NCBI GenBank assembly: GCA_035771165.1
Contig: JAWNZC010000406.1
Span: 3,478,501-3,542,500 of the forward strand
Direction of reading: 5' to 3'
DNA from: Paragorgia papillata
Taxonomy: Eukaryota > Cnidaria > Anthozoa > Scleralcyonacea > Coralliidae
DNA: 64,000 bases
Shown here piece after piece: positions 42,315 through 51,320 of the stretch. Under the pieces are notes generated by a model, which was not told where the DNA came from, made no database searches, and saw nothing but the letters and a program-made list of their open reading frames with translations. Numbering within the stretch: position 1 is the first letter of the stretch; the number at the start of each line of letters is the position of its first letter. A program made the translations under genes and the position numbers.

Positions 42315-43322
42315 CAGTGGCGTAGCCAAGGGGGGGGGGGGGGGGGCGAGGGGGGCGACCGCCCCCCCCAATGGTCTTCCAGGCCATTCCTGTGAAAAGT
42401 TTAAATCCGGGGAGAAACTTGTTGAGGGGGGGGGGGGGGGGGTAATGATGTTACGTAGTGAAGCCTTCAAGGGAGAAGCAAGTTGACTCGTAATGATATT
42501 ACTATATATTACTGTTTTAATATGCACGAAAATATTAAACGATCTGCGGCTTCGACGTTAAACGCAATGTAGCGCTATTCATCAAGGTCGTATATTTGAC
42601 CTTGTGATTCTGCACAAACGTGCTGTCGCGCTTACGTGTAATCAACTTAATCCTTATCCCCCTTAAGCAATGTAAGATTATATGCCGCAGTTGTAAAGTA
42701 CCTACGTACATATAGCTATATTTAGAATGACAAGGCAAGGTTTACTGTTGATTACAGTTGTAATGCTGTTTGTGTGAGTATATCGACTATATGTCAGTTT
42801 TGGCTACTATAAAATTCCAACTCGACAATTTGAATGGCACTGTTTGAAATATATCAAAGCCCTAGGCCTAGTTCAAGTTCAAACGTCAAACGCACGTAAA
42901 CCTAACTCAATTGTCAAGAATGATTTCCGTAATTTAACCTAATTTGCATTGATTTTGGTTCATGTGAAGTGGTTTGAACTTGGCCTGAAACTTTTTGATG
43001 GGTCAAATTTCGGTTTGGTGTAGTCTAGATGGAAAATATAGCATTACAAGGTTCACATACATACGACTTATCATAAATAATTCTCAATAAATTTTGATAT
43101 GTGTACTACATTGTTTTGGTTTGGAGACAACAAAATTTTGCTATTTATGGCGATCAGTTATTTTTTTAAATCTCGCCTCAGAATGCGGGAAATGCAGTCT
43201 GAGAGATTCTAGAATTCAAAAAATTTCCGGGGGGCATGCCCCCGGACCCCCCTAGGAGGCTCGCGTCTTCGACGCTCGACCAATTTCGCTCCCCCAAAGA
43301 CAGAACCCTGGCTACGCCACTG
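42315..43322. mobile_element. 1.0-kb hAT-type non-autonomous element inside the minisatellite
   Basis: The terminal inverted repeats CAGTGGCGTAGCCA (left) and GGCTACGCCACTG (right) are flanked by the 8-bp duplication GTGCTAGC (42307-42314, 43323-43330). An 8-bp target duplication with CAGTG-type ends is the hAT signature. No transposase frame. Two G runs lie near 42330-42360 and 42427-42442. Confidence 0.9.
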
Positions 43323-43330
43323 GTGCTAGC

Positions 43331-43512
43331 CATACTGGTGTACCAAAACATTGAAATGGTGGTCATACTGGTGTACCAAAACATTGAGATGGTGGCCATA
43401 CTGGTTAACCAAAACAATGAGATGGTGGCCATACTGGTGTACCAAAACATTGAGATGGTGGTCATACTGGTGAACCAAAACATTGAAATGGTTGGGCCAT
43501 ATCGGTGTACCC
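43331..43512. repeat. 33-bp minisatellite, right block
   Basis: About 5.5 more units of the same repeat, continuing across the hAT insertion. Confidence 0.95.
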
Positions 43513-44687
43513 AAACAATAACACACACTTGATGAAAGTACAGTAATATATAAACTGTTCAATAACATCGAATTTTAGTGCAAGACATCAGTACAATAAT
43601 AAACAATACAAGCAAAAATAAAGCAAAATACTGCTTACATACAGCATTTACAGACACAAGTCAGTTCAGCTAAATGACAACTTCGATAAAGATGTAAAAC
43701 ACAGCATGTTTACCTTTCACTTGCAAGTTGGCTTTATCAACTTTCTTTGTTCTTTGATTTACAGCACTTGAGCAACATTTTTCAGCACAATTTAATTAAT
43801 AACACATGTATTAAAATTGATCGAGAACACATTGATCGAGAATTTTCGTATAAAGTTTGATCGAGTACTACACATTTTCAGCGTACGGTTATCGAGATCG
43901 CGGACCAACCTAGGTCTACTATAGTATAAAAAGCATTGCGAGCGTGTTTATCATTAAAACACAAATTAACTTCGAACAACACAACCAAAGGCGTCAGAAG
44001 AAGCAAAAAACTCGCCACTCCTGCATGAAAATCCGCCATGATGAAACATCAGCATTTGAGCTGTGACGTCAGAAGTGCCGTTTGGCGACACAAAAAAAAA
44101 TTAACAGAGCCAAAACCTAGATTCGTCTACCTGCGGTAGCCCGAGTAACAAGATCCTACATTGAGCATTCTCTGGCCAGAAGCACCAATTGTAGCGTATC
44201 AAAGAAATACGAATCTTAAAGATTCTCTTATTCGTGCTAAACTACAAGATGACAATTATATAACAAACAATATTCAATAACTACAACACAGAATACAGTA
44301 CATCAACTGAGACAAAGTTGACTCAAATTATTCTATCCTACACCCATTCCCACAAATTCTATCTACAAGGATCCTGGGTTACCCCAACTAACCCCTAACG
44401 ACACCATACATCATCCACTATAGAAAACCAATGACATAATAACGAACATTTATAAACTATCACTTACAAGTTACCCACCGATCTCATTACATGTCTGACT
44501 GAATAACTGATCACTAACTGATATGACTACCAACAAGAGAAAAAGAAAAAATTTTGCTCTTGCAAAATGAAGGCACGACGAACAACAACTTCGGTAAGCA
44601 CACACTTTTATTTATATTTATTAGCCTCGTTCTATGCTGTTTATTGTTTATTTTCCAACATAATTACATGGACTGCCAAACCCAAAT
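43513..44687. other. No gene recognised
   Basis: The frames at 44554-44892 have no recognisable domain. It may be part of the element carrying the hammerhead motif at 44688. Confidence 0.4.
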
Positions 44688-44731
44688 CCCTCCTGAAGAG
44701 ACCACGGGAAGGTCGAAACAATTGTCGAGGG
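44688..44731 (+). ncRNA. Hammerhead ribozyme (type I layout, short stem III)
   Basis: CCCTC (44688-44692) pairs perfectly with GAGGG (44727-44731) as stem I. CTGAAGA (44693-44699) fits the CUGANGA core. GACC (44700-44703) and GGTC (44711-44714) form stem II around ACGGGAA. GAAA (44715-44718) follows. ACA/TGT form a three-pair stem III with a two-base loop, and C44726 is in the cleavage position after GT. All core bases fit the hammerhead consensus. Very short stem III is typical of hammerheads in Penelope-like and other retroelements (family knowledge), which may act as dimers. Activity untested. Confidence 0.75.
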
Positions 44732-44980
44732 TTATGTCCCATGTACTATATATACTGAATATTACTTACGTATCTTTAATCCTTTCTTATAATTGTTCAA
44801 CTTACTCCCGTATCATATTTACACTGCGCCTTCAACCGTCGTTGCCTTCGCAAGTTAACAAAAAATACAGCAAGATGCGCTTTTTGGCCTGAGGCCATAT
44901 ACCGCATTCTTTGCAAATTTTATTCATCTACATTATACAACCCCAGTGTCAGTCCAATTACCTACATCTTATTCAAAAAA
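44732..44980. other. Flank of hammerhead motif
   Basis: No coding feature recognised. Confidence 0.4.
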
Positions 44981-45330
44981 TCATGACTCCTGAGCATAGC
45001 TTGGTACTGATAAACGAGTCTGTACTGATTCTGATATGCACAACCGGGTGCGATTGGCCAAGGGGGCTAGGTGAAAAAGTTCCTGCAGTTTGAAACGAGA
45101 TAATGCCTCTGCTAATCTGTTAAGCTTACCAGGAATGTGAGCGGCGGAAACGCGAAAATTAAACTTTGCTCTAATCAATGAGATAAAGTTCTCGAACTAA
45201 AATGCGTAATATTATCGTCATTGGACGGCCCTGAGCGTGTGATTTGAACGACACTCTGATTATCGCAATGGAACTGGACTGGTCGACGAACAGAGGCGAC
45301 ATGATTTGTTTGAGCGCGGCCAGGACCCAA
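44981..45330 (-). pseudogene. DIRS-like retrotransposon RNase H fragment
   Basis: Minus strand: DNQSVVQITRSG (candidate catalytic DN), a frame break at about 45178, then FRVSAAHIPGKLNRLAEALSRF and LFHLAPLA. The HIPGKLN...ALSRF...LAPLA order matches the RNase H end of DIRS-type elements. No tyrosine recombinase portion seen nearby. Confidence 0.7.
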
Positions 45331-45636
45331 AATCAACGCATTTTGCGCGCGTATTCTAGTCTTGTAGAAGAGTTGCGCTTACATTAAAAGAGGATCAGGC
45401 ACAGTACGAGTACCAGTAAAGTAGTTGGAATATTAAAGACGGAGCGAAAAAACATATCTTGGTTCTGGCGGCGAGAATCTGAGCCAGCGCCTACCTGTGC
45501 ACCGCAGCTTGCTAGAGGTGCCGAATTTAACCCTACCATCGGATAAGAAAAGTCTTGTGCGTAGCTGGTTTGGCAAGAAAAAAGATTACGTACGTTACGT
45601 ACGTAATTAGATAATCGTATACGTAAATAGTAAAAT
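45331..45636. other. No gene recognised
   Basis: Probably more decayed retroelement sequence (minus-strand continuation), but no clear motif. Confidence 0.4.
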
Positions 45637-46075
45637 AAGTTCTTCCTGTCTTGTAGTTAACCAATAGAATGTTTGTAAATATAAGTTCCTTTTACGTCAA
45701 TCGTAGACATTGTCTTCCTGTAGCGATAGTATAAAATAAGATGTCTTGTAAACTATAGGAGAGGTTTTTGAAGGAAAAAGAGGTGTTTGAGTACTTGTTG
45801 TTGTGGCACGCTACACTTATACATATTTCTTCTTCTTTTTCTATTTGTAAAAGCTCAAGAACAAGGTACAGTGATACTTACTTTAAATTTACTTTCTCTA
45901 AATCTCTCTTTATACGTTATCCTTTCTTTCAATTTAATTACTAAAATCAACTCAGTATTAGGTCATTAATAGCTATACTTAATTATATACTGAGGATAGC
46001 TGATCGAGTTGATTTGCATGTTTTTAAATTTTCTCCGCCTATGTGATAACTTTGGATCGGTCATAACCCAACGTC
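45637..46075 (+). repeat. LTR-like repeat, copy 2
   Basis: Matches 36346-36860, including the TATA-like gtataaaataagatgtcttg and the end gataactttggatcggtcat. An ORF follows 66 bp downstream, the arrangement expected of an LTR and leader. Confidence 0.55.
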
Positions 46076-46140
46076 AAAACCTCCTTGCGCAAAAGATTAT
46101 TTTTCAATAGCGAATTCGACAGACACTGCCAATCGCGACC

Positions 46141-46707
46141 ATGACTTCGGAAGCAGGCGAGTCGTGGAAAAAATTCAAAACCGAAATGAAGGGTAAAAGA
46201 ACACACAAAGGAGGAAAAAGCGGTCCTAAGAACACCATTCTCGAGAAAGAAGAGTTAGTTGTCCAGCGCCTTAGCTCTGAAGTGGCAGGGAAAGCGCAAG
46301 AATATTTCCGTGTCGGTCCAAGAGAGTTTGTGCCATTCGAGTATGACGAGCTGACGTTCGAAAACTTGAAGATGGCATGCCAACAATATTTTGCTTCGCG
46401 ATTAGAAAATAATGTGGTTTGCGATGTTTTGGCCGGTGAACAAGGTCCTTCCTGCAAATCTTTGGACGATATACCAGATTTGCGCGTGATCCATATCAGG
46501 TTTATTCCGGGGCTACGGGTCGAACATACAACGTCGCACAAAGGTGACCGCGATATTGAATATCAGCCACCACGAAAAGCAAGAAGAAGTCTGCTCCAAA
46601 CGCTCGATCTGATCCGATAAAAACAGTCCCAAGTCCGAGTATAGTCATCCCAAAACGTTTGTCGGTTCTGGATATGCTAAAAATCGGGAAACTAGGTTAT
46701 CAACGAT
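46141..46707 (+). CDS. Uncharacterised ORF, one in-frame stop; possibly retroelement 5' protein
   Basis: The ATG follows gcgacc. 159 codons run to TAA at 46618-46620, and the same frame then continues for 28 more codons (PKRLSVLDMLKIGKLG) to a second stop at 46707. Features: basic Gly/Lys stretch, then ENLKMACQQYFASRL and CDVLAGEQGPSCKSLDDIPD followed by LRVIHIRFIP. I recall similar proteins in other cnidarians but know no function. The upstream LTR-like repeat suggests a retroelement. It could also be a domesticated or host exon with a read-through stop. Confidence 0.5.
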
Positions 46708-47051
46708 AAGGAGACCGGGGTTATAGAGCTGTTTTCCTTCAACGTTGACAAGCTGATTTATAATGCGTGTAGCCAGTTGTCCTCGGGCTATACTAAGCGT
46801 GCAATGCATGACGGTAGTGGCGGCGCTAGTCCGGTAAATTTTTAACGTTTACTTTAAGTTTGTGTTTAGTTTTTAGATTTCATTTTAATTTTGGTTTGCT
46901 TTTGCTTTTAATTTTTAATTAAAATATCTTTTTATTCAACAATTACTTTTAGAAAGTGTTTCATTTCGTATTTGATATGCTTTTTGCTTTTAATTTGTTT
47001 TTATTTCATTTTCTTCTATAAAAAATATATATACTGGCAGTTCTCGACCAC
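46708..47051. other. T-rich spacer, no gene recognised
   Basis: Long tttaattt-rich stretch. Confidence 0.5.
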
Positions 47052-47205
47052 CATAGACCTTTTACCTTTAGAAAAAACCCGCAATGTATGTCGGTTGCGG
47101 GGCGACCACTTTTACTTGGAAGCATAATTTATTGGTTTTAACCGCTTTTAGCTTTCGAGAGTAAACTATACTTATCGCAGCATATATCTAGGGGTATTTA
47201 CTACA
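47052..47205 (+). repeat. Repeat family R37, copy 2
   Basis: Near-identical to 36893-37060. Confidence 0.72.
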
Positions 47206-47459
47206 TTCTGTGGAAAGGTTAATGAAGTTACTGCAGTCGTTGTGCGGAAAAGTCAACTGACCGAACACGCTTCGAACAAAAACATTTATGAAGAAAGGCC
47301 TGCAGTGCGAGCGTTTGCAGGTTTAGTAAGCTTCGGCAAGTGGCGGTCAATAAAATATTTTGCTTTGTGGATATTTGTAATGTTTGTAGTTGATCTATAC
47401 AGATCGTATAGTTTTTGCGGATACTGGTTGCTAAACCATAGCCGCTATGTCATGACCCC

Positions 47460-47716
47460 GGTTGTGTTGTAGCTCTCTCCTCCGCAGAGGTTCTTTCGGA
47501 GATTTCGGGGATCGTCGGAGATGTGTGGGATCGTCGGAGATGTGTCGGAATCGAAAAAAAAAAAAAAAAAAAAAAGGTGATTTTGATATTTTCCCGTCCG
47601 GCGTTTCGCCCGCACTACTTATGTCCAGCAGGCGATTCCGACACATCTCCGACGATCCCCGAAATCTCCGATCTCCGAAAGAACCTCTGCAGAGGAAGAG
47701 AGGTGTTGTAGATGGC
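47460..47716. repeat. Inverted repeat around an A tract
   Basis: The left arm (gcagaggttctttcggagat, cgtcggagatgtgt x2) and the right arm (acacatctccgacgatcccc, aagaacctctgcagagg) pair over about 80 bp. Between them are a run of 22 A (47554-47575) and 55 bp of other sequence. Both outer ends carry gtgttgtag in the same orientation. Confidence 0.85.
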
Positions 47717-48555
47717 CACTTCTATCGTGGACAATTGCACGCAATCATGCACAAGACGCCAAGAAATCCACGGAGATTTAAAAGCTAGCTGACAGTGGTC
47801 TACTGATCTGTCGATATAAAGTTTTGAAACGATTTTGTGAATTTTTGCGAATCAGTGGTTGGTTTCTAAACACTATACGGTACCTACGTATAGACCAAAC
47901 TACGTATAGGTCTAAACTTTCTTACAGATCATGACAATGAAGAAACCAATATGTTTTAGAATTACCGACCTTCTGCCAATAATAAGTTTTAGCGAGAAAA
48001 AGGAACTGAAGGAAAAAATATCTGCCGAACAAAAGCAAATTCGACGGTCAGGAAAGTACAGGTTTTTCGTATTGTTTTTTGGTTTATTTAGCTATCGAAG
48101 GCTGTCAACTGACCAAGAGTTAATGAGATTTAATTTTGTTAAATTGTAGGCTATAGTGTAGCGTAATTCAAGTTTCAGTTGTTGTGGGAACCGAAAAAGT
48201 ATAAACCTAAGAGTCTCTGGGTAGACTAAAGTGCATTTTCGTTGATTATTCCGGCCGAAATTTACAAAGTTCAACCGTAATTGCTTTTTTCAACAATTCC
48301 TTCAGTTTAAAGCTAGGATTCTTAAAAGCTTAGGTATGTCATAAGTCTTCAATGGGCTTCAAAATCTTCGGATATAGCCATGGCTATTAACAATGGTAGT
48401 TAATTATGCAAATTTATTCCGTGCCAAGTTTTGCCAAATTTTGTACAGGATCTTGCAGGCCCTAAATTCGGCGTGTGTGACCTGTCCATGATGCAACGAG
48501 GGCCTGCGGAGGAGGCAGGCCCAGCCCCCACAAATGGCCCTGGGGACGACGTTGT
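47717..48555. other. No gene recognised
   Basis: Frames at 47931-48149 and 48404-48763 show no domain. A GC-rich stretch at 48470-48560 was inspected for coding signal without success. Confidence 0.4.
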
Positions 48556-48650
48556 GTATTGGTCCAATCTCGTAACCAGAGCCTGCGATCATTTTGGTCA
48601 GTACCAAAGAACGGAGGCTCTGGGAAACTCCGATGAAACTTGTCATCTGA
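48556..48650 (+). mobile_element. Short MITE (ccagagcctgcgatc), copy 1
   Basis: Self-complementary ends (ccagagcctgcgatc / cggaggctctgggaaa). An inverted second copy is at 49236-49322. Confidence 0.75.
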
Positions 48651-49235
48651 TTGGTTAGTTTAAAAACAGTAATATTTGAAATAATGTGCACGTTGCTAAC
48701 TTGTTTAATCGATTTCTCGACGTTCAGTAATACATAACTATACACGACAGACCCAAAATACAATTGAACACATGAAATAATTCAAAACAGTAAAAATCCC
48801 GACAATTTACAAATTAAAACTTTATTATTGTCGCTTCGTCGCCAAACAAACATCCATCGTCTGACTCATCTCATAATTCTTCGCAGTTTCATCTCAGAAC
48901 TTTAAAATTATATTAGAGAATACAAAGTCGATGTAGTTTAGCCAAAATGCTTGACAGATTATACAATTCCTTACCTGAGCGGCTGAATCGATCACTGCCG
49001 AGTGCCGACGGCGACGCGGACATATAAAGCACTCTCGTCAAATCACCCAGTTGACGATTTAGAGAAAAGCGAATAAAGACCATTTATATCGCAACGCTTT
49101 GTAAAACATACTGGGCCATTTTTTATCGGTAAACAAATATTTTCCCTGGTCTTAGAACAGGCTAAAGATCGTCGATGACAGTAACAAATTATAGGGAACT
49201 GGGAACCAGAGGACTGGGAACAAAAACCCAATTTC
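48651..49235. other. Spacer between inverted MITE copies
   Basis: AT-rich, no gene. Confidence 0.45.
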
Positions 49236-49322
49236 GAGGTTTCTTTCATCGGAGTTTCCCAGAGCCTCCGTTCCTTGCTAATGACCAAAAGGATCGCAGG
49301 CTCTGGGTACGAGATTGTGTAT
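49236..49322 (-). mobile_element. Short MITE, copy 2 (inverted)
   Basis: Reverse complement of 48556-48650. It shares tttcatcggagtttcccaga and ggatcgcaggctctgggtac with only a few differences. Confidence 0.75.
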
Positions 49323-49868
49323 GGGTCCTGTCTCTGACTTTATTCTGCCCAATATGTTTATTGGACTGTGGGCTCAACCGCGCCGGAAGACCAATCAATC
49401 CAGTTAGAAATTCTCTGTCCGAGAGTCGGTCCGAGACAAGCAACCAGGCCCGGCAACACACCGCCTAAATCAAGAACGCTTTTGAGTTCCACTAGTACTG
49501 CAAGTCTGCAGCACATTCCCGCCATATTTTAATTTCCTGATTTTCGTTAAATACATACTCTATCTCGGGTCATGCCACTCGACATCACCTCTCAATTGAC
49601 ATATTACATACTGTTCTCCGCATCCTTACCCAGGGTTAATTATTCTTTGCTTTATAATACCTTAATTGTACATGAATAACCCGCGATGCACAAGTATACA
49701 CTACCATTATAGAACTATAATGTCGCGATTTTCGAATGCATTCCCACCTGGCAATATCATCCAATTTTCGAGAACAGGTTTAGTCCAGACTTGCATTCCT
49801 AAATAAACAAATGAAGGCGAGTAATATATTAATACAAGAAAATATGGTAGATACACCGTGTATGTTCA
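49323..49868. other. No gene recognised
   Basis: Nothing supported on either strand. Confidence 0.4.
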
Positions 49869-49939
49869 GTGTGGACTTGTTACAAGGCTGTCAGTGTGGA
49901 CTTGTTGCAAGGCTGTCAGTGTGGACTTGCTACAAGGCT
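49869..49939. repeat. 24-bp tandem repeat x3
   Basis: The unit gtgtggacttgttacaaggc (plus tgtca) occurs three times with small changes, then passes into the CT tract. Confidence 0.9.
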
Positions 49940-50079
49940 CTCTCTCTCCCTCTCTCTCTCCCTCTCTCCCTCTCTCTCCCTCTCTCCCTCTCTCCCCCCT
50001 CCCCCTCCCTCCCCCCTCCCCCTCCCTCCCCCCTCCCCCTCCCTCCCCCCTCCCCCTCCCTCCCCCCCCTCTCTCTCTC
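49940..50079. repeat. CT/CCCT low-complexity tract
   Basis: ctctctcc then ccccctccccctccctc units. All open frames here are artefacts. Confidence 0.95.
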
Positions 50080-50210
50080 ACGGAAAAGCAGAAAACGGGA
50101 GAGAAAGGGAGGAGAGATCTCAGGGTAAATACATAAAAGGATAAAGGACTGGGGGCTAATCATCCTTACTCCCAGCCAGCGGCTGAATTGCGAAGGACGC
50201 AGATCAACGT

Positions 50211-50488
50211 GGCCGTGTCGAGGCATGTCAAGGGCGCTCCAGGCAGCCGCCATACGACACAGTTCAGACCACGGATCACAGCTAAGATGTTAAGTGTTGA
50301 TTTTATGGAGGGAGGAAAACCGGAGAACCCGGCGAAAAACCCTCGAAGCACAGGAGAGATCAACTACAACTCTACTCACATGAGTTCCAAGCTCGACAAC
50401 GGGGTCATTCCCAAGCGGTCATCCATTCAAGTACTAGCCCCATCTAACCGGGCTTAACTTTTTGGTGAGAGGCAGCGCACTAACAGCA
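50211..50488 (-). mobile_element. 5S rRNA-derived SINE, copy 2
   Basis: Minus-strand head at the right end: CTAGTACTTGAATGGATGAC and GCTTGGGAATGACC (about 50405-50450), related to the 5S rRNA internal promoter. The body has the GGGTTCTCCGGTTTTCCTCC block. Matches copy 1 at 508-787 along its length. Confidence 0.82.
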
Positions 50489-50490
50489 CA

Positions 50491-50726
50491 TCACGTGCTC
50501 ACATGACGGACTTTGAGACAGTCTATGTACAGTGTACTTACACTATCTACAGTGTAATTGCAATATGTTATATGCAATGATTATCCTTTAAAAGACCCCT
50601 CGGCAATCTCACGTGCTCACATGACGGACTTTGGGACAGTCTATGTACAGTGTACTTACACTATCTACAGTGTAATTGCAATATGTTATATGCAATGATT
50701 ATCCTTTAAAAGGCCCCTCGGCAATC
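50491..50726. repeat. 118-bp tandem duplication
   Basis: Two near-identical 118-bp units starting tcacgtgctcacatgacgga. They start within three bases of the SINE end. Each contains the near-palindromic tacagtgtacttacac and ctatctacagtgtaa. Confidence 0.9.
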
Positions 50727-50782
50727 TTGCCATCAACCCAAAGACCCTATCAATGGCGTTATAAATGCCTTTTGAGACCTAC

Positions 50783-50861
50783 CATTGCTAAATACGTTCC
50801 AAAACCGTAGAGTTTCATCTCCAGCCCCCGTTACTATCGCCTCTCCATCGGGAGAAACAGC
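50783..50861 (-). CDS. CDC20/Cdh1 (fizzy-related) WD40 exon
   Basis: A 79-bp exon with acceptor tttttcag (50869-50862) and donor aatg|gtaggt (50782). It encodes AVSPDGEAIVTGAGDETLRF then WNVFSN. This is the last WD40 repeat of APC/C activator proteins of the CDC20/Cdh1 family, closest in feel to fizzy-related (Cdh1/FZR1). Phase 0 at the start, 1 at the end. These proteins bring substrates to the anaphase-promoting complex ubiquitin ligase. Neighbouring exons (upstream repeats at higher coordinates, short C-terminal exon at lower coordinates) could not be found in the window. A lone retained exon or distant exons are possible. Confidence 0.8.
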
Positions 50862-50869
50862 CTGAAAAA

Positions 50870-51099
50870 TAAAAAATAAATAGTGTTTGGAAACATGACA
50901 TACTGTAACTCATAAAAGACTGTTAAAAAGGATCAGAACCTTGTTAGCCCTTGAAATATTTTTTAAACACGAGGTTCGGCTATATAAAAGGGGTAGCTCT
51001 TCCCACTTAAAATAACAAAATAGTCTTGGCACTGCACAGCATTTTGTTGCACGATCGTGATACGTGTGATCGTATTTTCAGGTGTTTACACTCTTACCG
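50870..51099. other. Intron of the fizzy-related gene
   Basis: No further exon recognised. Confidence 0.4.
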
Positions 51100-51320
51100 T
51101 TGAATAACTTAACAAATAAAACAAAGCTCCGTGCATATGTACTCTTATATATCAGTCTTATAAAAGGTTCGTTTGACGTCATTTGAACACGAAAAAAGTT
51201 GAGTATAGAGGCACGAAGCGAAAGCCGAGTGCCTTTGCGCTTCTTTCGTTCAAATGACGTCAAACGTATCTTTATGAGAGTACAAATGCACAGGTCAGCA
51301 GTATGTTTTATTTGTTATAT
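51100..51320. repeat. Foldback element, about 220 bp
   Basis: The arms aacaaataaaaca...cgtttgacgtcatttgaac and gttcaaatgacgtcaaacg...tgttttatttgtt pair. The apex region has gaagcgaaagccgagtgc. Confidence 0.85.

Noticed and set aside
49869..50079. CRISPR-like repeat spacing
   Set aside because: Direct tandem 24-bp units without spacers, in an animal genome.
49858..50253. Pro/Ser- or Arg/Gly-rich proteins
   Set aside because: CT-rich low-complexity tract.
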